A DNA stretch of 64,000 nt, taken from NCBI GenBank assembly GCA_963745975.1, contig CAVUZJ010000002.1, positions 124,001-188,000 of the forward strand. The letters run 5' to 3'. Source of the stretch: JAKAWQ01 sp963745975 (GTDB lineage: Bacteria > Pseudomonadota > Alphaproteobacteria > Acetobacterales > Acetobacteraceae). Of this stretch, positions 1-7,357 are shown piece after piece. Made by a program: the position numbers and the translations under genes. The notes under the pieces were generated by a model. The model had not been told where the DNA came from, searched no databases, and was given only the letters and a program-made list of their open reading frames with translations. Numbering within the stretch: position 1 is the stretch's first letter; each line of letters begins with the position of its first letter.

Positions 1-1445
1 CGGTATTTCTCGGTCGAGACCGGCATCACCTTGAGCTCGATCGCCATCGAGAAATTGTTGAGGAGGACCGAGAGGATCGGGATTCGCTCGCGCACCGCCG
101 TTTCGAAATCCATGCCGGTGAAGCCGATCGCCGCGTCGCCCCAGACATTGATGCAGAGCTTGTCCGGCTGCGCGAGCTTGGCACCCATGGCGAGCCCGAG
201 ACCGTAGCCGAGCTGGGTGGTCTTGCCCCAGCCGATATAGGAGAAGGGCGTGGGCGAGACCCAGAAGGGCGAGAGCTGGTCGCGTGGGCTGCCGGCGTCG
301 TGGGTGATGATCGTGCGGGCGCGATCGACATTGTTCGCGAGGTCCCAGATCACGCGATAGGGCGAGAGCGGCGTTTCGTTCGAGGTGAGGCGCGGCATCC
401 ATTGCGCCATCCAGGCGCGGCGGATGGCTTCGATCTCGCCGGCGACGGGCGCGGGATCGCGCCGCTGCGGGAGGAGGTCCTCGAGGGCGGCGTTGAGTGC
501 TGCGAGCGTGAGCGCGGCGTCACCGGCGAGCGCATCGGCGATGGGAACGTCCTTGCCGAGATCGTCGGGGTCGAGCGTCGCCTGGATAATGGTTTTGCCC
601 TTGGGCATGGCGACGCCGAAATTCGTTTCGGTGAAGCTGCAGCCGATGCCGAGGATGACGTCGGCATTGGAGAGGAAGTCGTGCACCATCTTGGGGATGG
701 CGCGTCCGCCCGAGCCGAGCGAGAGCGGATGGTTCTCGGGGAAGGCACTCTTGCCGGTGAGGCTCGTGGTGACGGGTGCGGCGAGGCGTTCGGCGAGCCT
801 GAGGAGCTCATGCCAGCCGCGCGCGTAATGAACGCCCTGGCCGGCGTAGATCACCGGGCGCTTGGCTTCGGCGAGAAGCTTGGCGATGCGCTCGACGGCC
901 TGCGGGTCGGGGCCGGTGCGGGTGGCGGGGACGGGCGCGTAGTCGAAATCGTCGGGGATTTCCTCGGCGAAGACGTCGGAGGGGATCTCGACGAGGACCG
1001 GGCCGCCGCGGCCGTTGCGCAGGCGGCCGAAGGCGCGGCGGAAGACGTTCGGGATCTCGCGCGCGGCGGTGAGCGGCTCCGCCCATTTCGTGACGTGGGC
1101 GAAATTGGTGACCGCGTTGAAGTTGGGCGGGACATGGGCGATGCGGCGGGGATAGCCCATCGGGAGCACCAGGATCGGAGCAGACTCGCCAAAAGCCTGG
1201 GCGACGCCGCCGAAGGCGTTCTCGGTGCCCGGGCCGTGCTGCATGGCGAAGACGCCGGGGCTGGCGCCGGAGCTGAGGCGGGCGATCGCGTCGGCCATGT
1301 GCAGCCCGATCCGCTCCTGGCGGACGATGATCGGGCGGATATCCGCCCTCGCCGCGTGCTCGAGCAGATGGTTCACCGGGTAGCCCATGATGGTGCGGAT
1401 TCCCTCGCGCTTGAGGATTTCCGCGATCGCGTCGCCCGCTTTCAT
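1..1445 (-). CDS. Thiamine pyrophosphate-dependent enzyme, acetolactate synthase-like (3' end outside window)
   Basis: The reading frame starts at an ATG at 1445 and runs off the left edge, so 481 codons are visible and the C-terminus is missing. The N-terminal domain has the TPP-activating glutamate in VRQERIGLHMAD. A central domain follows, then the C-terminal TPP-binding motif, which opens WGDAAIGFTG and closes about 30 residues later with LLNN. The usual GDG is GDA here. This is the architecture of the acetolactate synthase, benzoylformate decarboxylase and sulfoacetaldehyde acetyltransferase group; the substrate cannot be read from sequence. It lies upstream-oriented beside a 2-hydroxyacid dehydrogenase and an enolase-superfamily dehydratase, so a role in 2-keto-acid metabolism within a hydroxy-acid or sugar-acid pathway is likely (inference). 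A biosynthetic ilvB is less likely because no ilvH or ilvC is nearby. Confidence 0.85.
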   Translation of the reverse strand, partial: MKAGDAIAEILKREGIRTIMGYPVNHLLEHAARADIRPIIVRQERIGLHMADAIARLSSGASPGVFAMQHGPGTENAFGGVAQAFGESAPILVLPMGYPRRIAHVPPNFNAVTNFAHVTKWAEPLTAAREIPNVFRRAFGRLRNGRGGPVLVEIPSDVFAEEIPDDFDYAPVPATRTGPDPQAVERIAKLLAEAKRPVIYAGQGVHYARGWHELLRLAERLAAPVTTSLTGKSAFPENHPLSLGSGGRAIPKMVHDFLSNADVILGIGCSFTETNFGVAMPKGKTIIQATLDPDDLGKDVPIADALAGDAALTLAALNAALEDLLPQRRDPAPVAGEIEAIRRAWMAQWMPRLTSNETPLSPYRVIWDLANNVDRARTIITHDAGSPRDQLSPFWVSPTPFSYIGWGKTTQLGYGLGLAMGAKLAQPDKLCINVWGDAAIGFTGMDFETAVRERIPILSVLLNNFSMAIELKVMPVSTEKY

Positions 1446-1460
1446 TGGCTTGGCCTTTAA

Positions 1461-1564
1461 AGCGTGATCGCCGAAGGTGGAATCACCGAAGGCGTGAATC
1501 ACGCGAGAAAACAAAGAGCTGGAGCGGGATACGTGAGCGAAAGCGAACGCATCCCGCTCTAGCT
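1461..1564. repeat. Composite intergenic palindrome, repeat family A copy 1
   Basis: The first half contains GCGTGAT (1462-1468) matched by ATCACGC (1498-1504), with smaller nested palindromes, and ends in GAAAACAAAG. The second half is a 14-bp inverted repeat, AGCTGGAGCGGGAT (1517-1530) against 1551-1564, with one mismatch. The first half recurs almost identically at 32994-33047 and, more diverged and inverted, at about 61475-61500. The element overlaps the TAG stop of the hydroxyacid dehydrogenase that ends at 1559. It resembles the TAGAGC-type extragenic palindromes of alphaproteobacteria. Confidence 0.8.
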
Positions 1565-2605
1565 GTTGGGGCCGCGCTCCATCGATTGCGGCTGCCAGCG
1601 CTTGAGCGCGGACCGCGCGAGCACGGAGGGATTGACGCAGCTCATCGGCCAGCGGCCGGTGAGCACGAGGGCGAGCTCCTGGCCGACGCGCCGGCGGCGC
1701 GCCGGATCGAAGCGCGCCGAGGCCGAGGCGACATGCGCGGTGAGGATGACGTTGTCCATCTTGAGGAGCGGATTGTCGGGCGCCGGCGGCTCGGTTTCGA
1801 GGACGTCGAGCCCGGCGCCGGCGATCCAGCCCTGCTCGAGCGCCTTGATCAGCGCCGCTTCGTCCACCGTCGGGCCGCGGCCGGTGTTGATGAAGAGCGC
1901 TGTCTTCTTCATCCGCCGGAAATGCTCCTCGGTCAGCATGTGGCCCGCGTCGGGCGTTGCCGGCGCGTGCATCGAGACGAAGTCGGACTGCTCGAGGAGA
2001 TCCGGAAGGCTCACGGGCTCGACGCCGTAGGGCGTCATGACGAGCTCCTCGACGAAGGGATCGTAGGCGAGCATGCGCAGGCCGAAGGGGCGGGCGCGGA
2101 GCGCGACCGCGCGGGCGACATGGCCGAAGGCGATGAAGCCCAAGGTGCGGCCGATGAGGCGGGGGATTTTGAGGAGCGCCGGACGGCCTTCGCGCCAGCG
2201 CCCGGTGCGGACCATCCGGTCCTGCACAACGAGGTCGCGGAAGGTTGCCAGCAGCAGCGTCATCGCATGGTCCGCCACCTCCTCGATGAAGGTGTCCGGC
2301 ACGTTGGTGACGGGGATGCCGCGTTCGGTGGCGGCGGCGACATCGACGGAATCGACGCCGACGCTGCCGAGCGAGATCACCTTGCAGCGCTCCAGCCGGT
2401 CGATGATCGTCTTGGTGATCGGGATGCCCTTGGCGTAGAGCGCATCCGCGTCGCGCGCGGCGGCGATGAACTCCTGCGCGGTGGCGCCCGGCGCCTCGAC
2501 GATCTCGGCGTCGATGCGCGAGAGCGCCTCCATCTCGTAGCCGTAGCCGCCGCCGGCCACCGTGAAGCTCGCCCCGATTGGGGTCACCACCTTGAACCTT
2601 GCCAC
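1559..2605 (-). CDS. D-2-hydroxyacid dehydrogenase, NAD(P)-dependent
   Basis: The 348-residue protein has the phosphoglycerate-dehydrogenase fold: a split N- and C-terminal catalytic domain around a Rossmann domain. The nucleotide loop (GFIAFGHVA) departs from the usual GxGxxG. The catalytic set is present: Arg in NTGRGP, Glu in ETEPP and His in LTAHVAS. The family reduces 2-keto acids or oxidises D-2-hydroxy acids. The gene follows the enolase-superfamily gene at 3830-2655 with a 49-bp gap and precedes the TPP enzyme, so the three probably form one minus-strand operon. Its TAG stop falls inside a dispersed palindromic repeat. Substrate unknown; glyoxylate/hydroxypyruvate reductase or sugar-acid dehydrogenase activity is plausible. 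Confidence 0.88.
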   Translation of the reverse strand: MARFKVVTPIGASFTVAGGGYGYEMEALSRIDAEIVEAPGATAQEFIAAARDADALYAKGIPITKTIIDRLERCKVISLGSVGVDSVDVAAATERGIPVTNVPDTFIEEVADHAMTLLLATFRDLVVQDRMVRTGRWREGRPALLKIPRLIGRTLGFIAFGHVARAVALRARPFGLRMLAYDPFVEELVMTPYGVEPVSLPDLLEQSDFVSMHAPATPDAGHMLTEEHFRRMKKTALFINTGRGPTVDEAALIKALEQGWIAGAGLDVLETEPPAPDNPLLKMDNVILTAHVASASARFDPARRRRVGQELALVLTGRWPMSCVNPSVLARSALKRWQPQSMERGPNS

Positions 2606-2654
2606 GCCTGCCTCTCCTTGGACTGATCCGGCCTCTATTCCCCGGTGCGCTATC

Positions 2655-3830
2655 TTACCCCTTGGGCGGGCGAGCGCGCACTGCCTTCTCGTTCACCTCG
2701 ATCCCCCAGCCGGGCTTGTCGGGGACGAGGAGCGCGCCATTCTCGATCACCGGCGGATCGATGAAGAATTCGTCGCGCCAGGCGACGCTGTCGATATCGA
2801 TCTCCATGATGCGGAAGTTGGGTACCGCGGCGGAGAAATGCGCGCTCATCATCGTGCAGAGATGGCCATAGAAATTGTGCGGCGCGACGTTCACTTCATA
2901 GGCTTCGGCCATCGCGGCGATCTTCACCGATTCGGCGAGCCCGTTCCATGGCACGTCGACGATCGCGACATCCATCGCGTAGGTCTCGAAATAGCGCTTG
3001 AACTCGCGCCGCGAGGTGAGAACTTCGCAGGAGGCGATGGGGCAGGGGGCGGAACGGCGGATGAGGGCGAGCGAGTCGGGATCGTAGGTGTCGAGCTCGA
3101 GCCAGGAGAGCGCGAAGGGGGCCACTTCGTCGGCGACGCGGCGGAAGCCTTCCGTCTTGAAGTGGAAATTGATGTCGAGGTGAAGGCCCGCCTCAGGACC
3201 GATCGCGTCGCGGAAGCATTTGAGCTGGCGGCGCATGGCTTCGAGGACGGTGGCGTCCCAGTTCAGCTCGGGGAAGCCCGGGGAGCGGCCGAAGCCCGGG
3301 TTGAAGCTGGTGAAGCCGTCCTTGCCGGGGAGGAGGATGTTGGTCTTGAGCGCGTGGAAGCCGCGCCGCTTCACCTCCTCGCCGAGGCGGGAGATGTCGT
3401 CGTAGGTCTTGAGCGGCGGGGCGCCGACGAGATCGGCGTTGCGCGCGCGATAGGTGCCGCAATGGGACCAGTAGAGCGGGATGCGCGTGCGGATGGCGCC
3501 GCCGAAGAGATCGTAGATCGGCACGCCGAGCGCTTTCGCCTTGATATCGAGCAGCGCATTCTCGATCGCGGCGATCGCGAGATGATTGAGCCCGGCGCGC
3601 GCCGGCGTGACCTTGGTGTAGAGGGCGCTCGTGATGAGGCCGATGCGGCGCGGGTCTGCCCCGATGATGGTCTTGGCGAGGGCGGCGATCACGCCGCCGA
3701 GGCCGGCGGTGCCGAAGCCCTCGCTGAACTCGGACCAGCCGACGATGCCGTCCGCGGTCGCGATCTTGAGGAAGGAGAAATTGCGCCAGCCCGCATCGCA
3801 ATGCAGCGTCTCGACGTGGGTGATCTTCAT
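2655..3830 (-). CDS. Enolase-superfamily (mandelate racemase/muconate lactonizing) dehydratase
   Basis: I place the start at 3830, where ATG follows a GGAGGG ribosome site and the protein begins MKITHVETLHCDAGW; a longer upstream frame has no homology character. The 391-residue product has the capping domain and then the barrel. Putative metal ligands are Asp in LDINF, Glu in WLELD and Glu in ASCE, with a catalytic His in APHNFYGHL. It most resembles acid-sugar dehydratases that abstract a proton alpha to a carboxylate and eliminate water. Divergent transcription from the SDR at 3967 and downstream hydroxyacid dehydrogenase and TPP genes suggest a sugar-acid catabolic operon. Exact substrate not determinable. 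Confidence 0.87.
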   Translation of the reverse strand: MKITHVETLHCDAGWRNFSFLKIATADGIVGWSEFSEGFGTAGLGGVIAALAKTIIGADPRRIGLITSALYTKVTPARAGLNHLAIAAIENALLDIKAKALGVPIYDLFGGAIRTRIPLYWSHCGTYRARNADLVGAPPLKTYDDISRLGEEVKRRGFHALKTNILLPGKDGFTSFNPGFGRSPGFPELNWDATVLEAMRRQLKCFRDAIGPEAGLHLDINFHFKTEGFRRVADEVAPFALSWLELDTYDPDSLALIRRSAPCPIASCEVLTSRREFKRYFETYAMDVAIVDVPWNGLAESVKIAAMAEAYEVNVAPHNFYGHLCTMMSAHFSAAVPNFRIMEIDIDSVAWRDEFFIDPPVIENGALLVPDKPGWGIEVNEKAVRARPPKG

Positions 3831-3966
3831 TCCGTCCCTCCGAGCCCAATAATATGCGGAGCACAAGCGGATCGCCATCGCAAGGCGGGCGGGTGCGAGG
3901 CTTGATTGCCCGGCCCGCATGGCGGAATGTCGGCGTCGGTTCGGCACAGGTCGGGGAGGGTGGTCG

Positions 3967-4725
3967 TTGGGAAGGCTGGAAGGGCGTGTCGCCTGGGTCA
4001 CCGGGGCGGGATCAGGCATCGGCGAGGCGGCTGCGCTGGCGCTCGCCGCGGAGGGAGCGCGGATCGTTCTCACCGGGCGGCGGAAGGCGCCGCTCGAGGC
4101 GCTCGCCGGGCGGATCGAGGCCGCGAAGGGCGAGGCGCATGTCGAGGCGGGCGATTTGATGGAGGCCGCCACGGCCGAGCGCGTCGGGGCCGCCATCGGC
4201 CAGCGGTTCGGGCGGCTCGACATCCTCGTCAACAACGCCGGCGGCAACGTCCTCGAGCGGGACTGGAAGCGGCTGACGCCCGCCGGGATCGACGAGGTGA
4301 TAGGCGCTAATCTTTCCTCGGCCTTCTATTGCGCGAGGGTGGTCCTTCCTTTTATGCGCGCGCAGAGGGACGGCGTTTTGATCCACACGGCCTCGTTCGC
4401 CGGGCGGTTCGTCCACCCACTGAGCGGCTCGGCCTACAGCGCCGCCAAGCACGGCGTGGTGGCGATGAGCTACAGCATCAACATGGAAGAGTGCGTGAAC
4501 GGCATCCGTTCGACCGCGATCTGCCCGGGCGAGGTCGCGACGCCGATTTTGGACAAGCGCCCGGTGCCGGTGAGTGCGGAGGATCGCGCGCGCATGCTCC
4601 AGCCGGAGGATTGCGGCGCGCTGATCCGCTATGTGGCCTGCCTGCCGCCGCATGTCTGCATCAACGAGGTGGTGATCACGCCCACCTGGAATCGCGGCTA
4701 CGTCGCGATGCTTCCGCGCGGCTAG
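3967..4725 (+). CDS. SDR-family oxidoreductase
   Basis: This short-chain dehydrogenase/reductase has the cofactor motif TGAGSGIG, the NNAG motif, and a Ser-Tyr-Lys site (HTASFAG, then SAYSAAK). I prefer the TTG at 3967 because GGAGGG lies six bases upstream and the conserved fold starts at once (LEGRVAWVTG), giving 252 residues. An ATG at 3919 would add 16 residues of no evident fold. It is divergent from the enolase-superfamily gene and followed after 40 bp by another 2-hydroxyacid dehydrogenase, so it probably oxidises a hydroxyl group of the same substrate class. The specific substrate is unknown. Confidence 0.85.
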   Translation: MGRLEGRVAWVTGAGSGIGEAAALALAAEGARIVLTGRRKAPLEALAGRIEAAKGEAHVEAGDLMEAATAERVGAAIGQRFGRLDILVNNAGGNVLERDWKRLTPAGIDEVIGANLSSAFYCARVVLPFMRAQRDGVLIHTASFAGRFVHPLSGSAYSAAKHGVVAMSYSINMEECVNGIRSTAICPGEVATPILDKRPVPVSAEDRARMLQPEDCGALIRYVACLPPHVCINEVVITPTWNRGYVAMLPRG

Positions 4726-4765
4726 ATTTCTTTCCTTTTTCCACCTGCACGAACGGACAGGCGCC

Positions 4766-5746
4766 ATGGCGGCCAACCGCAAGAAGGTACTGCTTCCCGA
4801 AAACATGGCCCGCGCGGGCTGGGATCTCATCGGCACGCGCGACGATGTCGAGGCGATTTCCTATCCGCCGACGCTTCCGGCGGCCGACTTCCACCACTTC
4901 CTTGGCGAGGCCCACGGCATCGCCCTCTCCTACACGCCCTATCACGCGCCCGAGCTGGCCGCCTCGCCGGCGATCGAGGTCGTGGCACGCATCGGCGTGG
5001 GCTACGATTCGGTGGGCGTGGCGGCGCTGACGGCGCGGCGCGTGCCGCTTTTGATCGCCGGCACCGCCAATTCGGTGAGCGTTGCCGAGCACGCGCTCTT
5101 CATGATGCTCCAGCTCGCCAAGCGCGCCGCGGTGCTCGACCCGCTGGTGCGCGCGGGACGCTGGCACGAGCGCTACGCCGACATGCCGGTGGATCTTGCC
5201 GGGCGGACCGTGCTCGTCATCGGCTTCGGCCGCATCGGCACGCGCATCGCGGCGCGTTGCCGCGCGATGGATATGAGCGTGCTCGTCTATGATCCGTACG
5301 TGCCGCAGGAAGCGATCGAGGCGGCGGGATGCGAGCCGGTCTCCGACCTCGACGCCGCGCTGCCGCGCGTGGACTTCCTCACCATCCATTGCCCGAAGAC
5401 GGCGGAGACCGCGGGAATGATCGACGCGCGAAGGCTCGCTTTGCTGCGGCCGAGTGCGTTCCTCGTCAACACCGCGCGCGGGGGCATCGTCGATGAAGCG
5501 GCGCTGGCGGCGGCCCTGGTGGAAAAGCGGCTGGCCGGCGCCGGGGTCGACGTGTTCGCGACCGAGCCGGTGAGGGAGGACAATCCGCTGTTGACGCTTT
5601 CCTCGGTGATCGTCTCGCCGCACATGGCGGGCGTGACCAGCGAATCGACCGCACGCATGGCGGTCGCGGCGGTTGGGAATATCCTGAGCGTCTTCGACGG
5701 CAAGCCCAACCGCGAGAACGTGGTCAACAAGGAAGTGCTCGACTGA
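4766..5746 (+). CDS. D-2-hydroxyacid dehydrogenase (phosphoglycerate dehydrogenase-like)
   Basis: The 326-residue enzyme has a clean Rossmann loop (GFGRIG) and the catalytic Arg (NTARGG), Glu (ATEPV) and His (SPHMAG) of the D-isomer 2-hydroxyacid dehydrogenases. It lies 40 bp after the SDR and is probably co-transcribed. It is clearly different in sequence from the other family member at 1559-2605, so the locus has two distinct dehydrogenases rather than a recent duplication. Likely a 2-keto-acid reductase or hydroxy-acid oxidase in the same catabolic block; serine-pathway phosphoglycerate dehydrogenase is less likely because no ACT domain is present. Confidence 0.88.
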   Translation: MAANRKKVLLPENMARAGWDLIGTRDDVEAISYPPTLPAADFHHFLGEAHGIALSYTPYHAPELAASPAIEVVARIGVGYDSVGVAALTARRVPLLIAGTANSVSVAEHALFMMLQLAKRAAVLDPLVRAGRWHERYADMPVDLAGRTVLVIGFGRIGTRIAARCRAMDMSVLVYDPYVPQEAIEAAGCEPVSDLDAALPRVDFLTIHCPKTAETAGMIDARRLALLRPSAFLVNTARGGIVDEAALAAALVEKRLAGAGVDVFATEPVREDNPLLTLSSVIVSPHMAGVTSESTARMAVAAVGNILSVFDGKPNRENVVNKEVLD

Positions 5747-5762
5747 ACTTGCCGGCGCGGGG

Positions 5763-6278
5763 TCAGACCCGCCGGGCGAGGACCGCGAGCAGGGTGAAGA
5801 GCCGCCGGGCCGTTTCGAGGTCGATCGCGACCTTGCCCTTGAGGCGTTCGGCGAGGAGGGCCGCGGCTTCGTTGTGCAGGCCGCGGCGTCCCATGTCGAT
5901 CGCTTGCAGGCGGGCTTCGCGTCCTTCCTGGACGGCCTTGGCGTAGCTTTCCACGAGCAGGTGGTAGTCCTTGATCAGGCGGTGGAAGGGGCCGAGCGCC
6001 AGGAGATGGGCGGCGAGCGGGCGCGAGCCGAGGTCGCGGATGTCGAAGAGGAGGCGCCCGTTCTCGATCGAGAGGCGGAGCTCGTAGGGGCCGGGCGGGG
6101 CGCCGGCGGGTTCGAAGCGGTTCTCGCGGGCGAGGTCGGCAATGGCCTGGGCGCGGTCCGCCTCGAGCTCGGGGGAGAGGCCGCTCGGGGTCTCGGCGCC
6201 GAGGATGATGCGCGCGAGCGAGGGGCGCGGCGCCGCGGGAGCGTCGATGCCGGTGCTGCGTTGCCGGGCCGCTGCCAT
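5763..6278 (-). CDS. UPF0262 family protein
   Basis: The 171-residue protein matches the alphaproteobacterial UPF0262 family, recognisable from PYELRLSIENGRLLFDIRD, HLLALGPFHRLIKDY, AIDMGRRGLHNE and the C-terminal KVAIDLETARRLFTLL. No biochemical function is known for the family. It is cytosolic, with no signal peptide or membrane segment. The first 20 residues are a low-complexity extension. It converges on the hydroxyacid dehydrogenase with only 16 bp between stops and is divergent from the kinase operon. Confidence 0.92.
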   Translation of the reverse strand: MAAARQRSTGIDAPAAPRPSLARIILGAETPSGLSPELEADRAQAIADLARENRFEPAGAPPGPYELRLSIENGRLLFDIRDLGSRPLAAHLLALGPFHRLIKDYHLLVESYAKAVQEGREARLQAIDMGRRGLHNEAAALLAERLKGKVAIDLETARRLFTLLAVLARRV

Positions 6279-6336
6279 CTGCGGTGAGTTTGGCGGCTTT
6301 TCGCGACCGCAGCAAGCTTGCCTCGGGGTGGGGGGC

Positions 6337-6354
6337 GATGTAAGCCTTTACATC
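6337..6354. promoter_or_regulatory. 18-bp operator-like palindrome upstream of kinase/aldolase operon
   Basis: GATGTAA, a four-base spacer GCCT, and TTACATC form a perfect 7+4+7 inverted repeat. The core TGTAA-N4-TTACA is shared with the palindrome at 23154-23171 before the sugar ABC importer. Dyads of this form are typical of LacI-type operators, so it probably controls the downstream PfkB kinase, LacD-type aldolase and SDR genes. No LacI-family gene is in the window, so the regulator is unassigned. Confidence 0.6.
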
Positions 6355-6407
6355 AGCCTGCGCGGAGGAGACGCTGGGAGCAAGATCGTCCGTTCGCGCC
6401 GCCGCTG

Positions 6408-6461
6408 TCGCCCGGCAGGCGACCGTCGCCCGGCAGGCGACCGTCGCCCGGCAGGCGACCG
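6408..6461. repeat. Tandem repeat, three perfect 18-bp units
   Basis: The unit TCGCCCGGCAGGCGACCG occurs three times without a mismatch (6408-6425, 6426-6443, 6444-6461), followed by a partial fourth unit. In the frame of the downstream kinase it encodes the hexapeptide VARQAT and stays open. It sits between the operator-like palindrome and the kinase's first beta strand, where the initiation region would be expected. It is a minisatellite and not a CRISPR array: there are no spacers. Confidence 0.9.
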
Positions 6462-6481
6462 TCGCCTGTGTCGGGATTGCG

Positions 6482-7357
6482 GTGCTGGACCGGATTTTCG
6501 CGGTCGATCGGCTTCCGGCGGGCGCGGGCAAATATTTCGCGGGCGAGATGCGCGAGGTGGGCGGCGGGCCGGCTGCGTCGGCCGCGGTGGCGGTGGCGCG
6601 GCTGGGGGGTGCCGCTTCCCTGCATGCGAGGGTGGGCGCGGACGCGGCGGGCGAGGCGATCGTGGCGGAGCTCGCGGCGCACGGCGTGGACACGGCGTTC
6701 GTCCGGAGGGTGGCGGGCAGGCGATCGACGGTGGCTTCGATCCTGGTCGAGCCGGGGGGCGAGCGTCTCATCGTGACCTATGCCGATCCGCGTATGCCGG
6801 TCGATCCGGGCTGGCTGCCGCGCGAGCGATTGGCGGGGGCGGGGGCGCTGCTGGCCGATAGCCGCTGGCCGGAGGGGGCGGCGGCGGCGCTGGGGGTGGC
6901 GGCCGAGCGCGGGCTGCCTTCGGTGCTGGACGCGGATGCGAGCCCCGATCCCGGCGCGGTGCGGAAGCTCGCTTCGCTCGCGACGCATGTGGTTTTCTCC
7001 GAGGCCGGGTTGCGCCAGGCGACCGGCATTGCCGAGCCGGAGGCGGCGCTGGCGGCCGCAAGAAAACTGGGGCCGGGCTGGGTTGCGGTGACGCTCGGCG
7101 AGCGGGGCGCGCTCAGCCTGGAGGCGGTGGGGATGAGGCGCTGGCCGGCGTTTGCGGTCGCTGCGGTGGATACGGTGGGGGCGGGCGACGTTTTTCATGG
7201 CGCGCTGGCGCTGGCGCTGGCGGAGCAGCGGACGCTTGCGGAGGCGATGCGCTTTGCCGCGGCGGCGGCGGCGCTCAAGTGCACGCGGCCGGGCGGGCGG
7301 GCGGGCATTCCGGATCGGGCTTCGGTCGAGGCGTTTCTGCAGGGGAGGGGGGAATGA
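6482..7357 (+). CDS. PfkB-family carbohydrate kinase (sulfofructose kinase YihV-like)
   Basis: The C-terminal ATP/catalytic motif DTVGAGDVFHGALA and the N-terminal glycine motif VGGGPAASAA identify a PfkB/ribokinase-family sugar kinase. As I recall E. coli YihV, the resemblance is high, including GKY near the start, ADSRW in the middle and ALKCTRPGGRAGIPD at the end. Start is uncertain: GTG 6482 gives 291 residues but drops the first beta strand (VACVGIAVLD), which is encoded just upstream in the same frame. That frame is open back to a TAA at 6341, with no ATG, GTG or TTG, and passes through the 18-bp tandem repeat. The gene overlaps the aldolase gene by ATGA. Substrate may be sulfofructose, tagatose-6-phosphate or a related sugar. 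Confidence 0.82.
   Translation: MLDRIFAVDRLPAGAGKYFAGEMREVGGGPAASAAVAVARLGGAASLHARVGADAAGEAIVAELAAHGVDTAFVRRVAGRRSTVASILVEPGGERLIVTYADPRMPVDPGWLPRERLAGAGALLADSRWPEGAAAALGVAAERGLPSVLDADASPDPGAVRKLASLATHVVFSEAGLRQATGIAEPEAALAAARKLGPGWVAVTLGERGALSLEAVGMRRWPAFAVAAVDTVGAGDVFHGALALALAEQRTLAEAMRFAAAAAALKCTRPGGRAGIPDRASVEAFLQGRGE

Noticed and set aside
6408..6475. Short repeats suggesting a CRISPR array
   Set aside because: The units are directly adjacent with no spacers and keep a reading frame; it is a tandem repeat.
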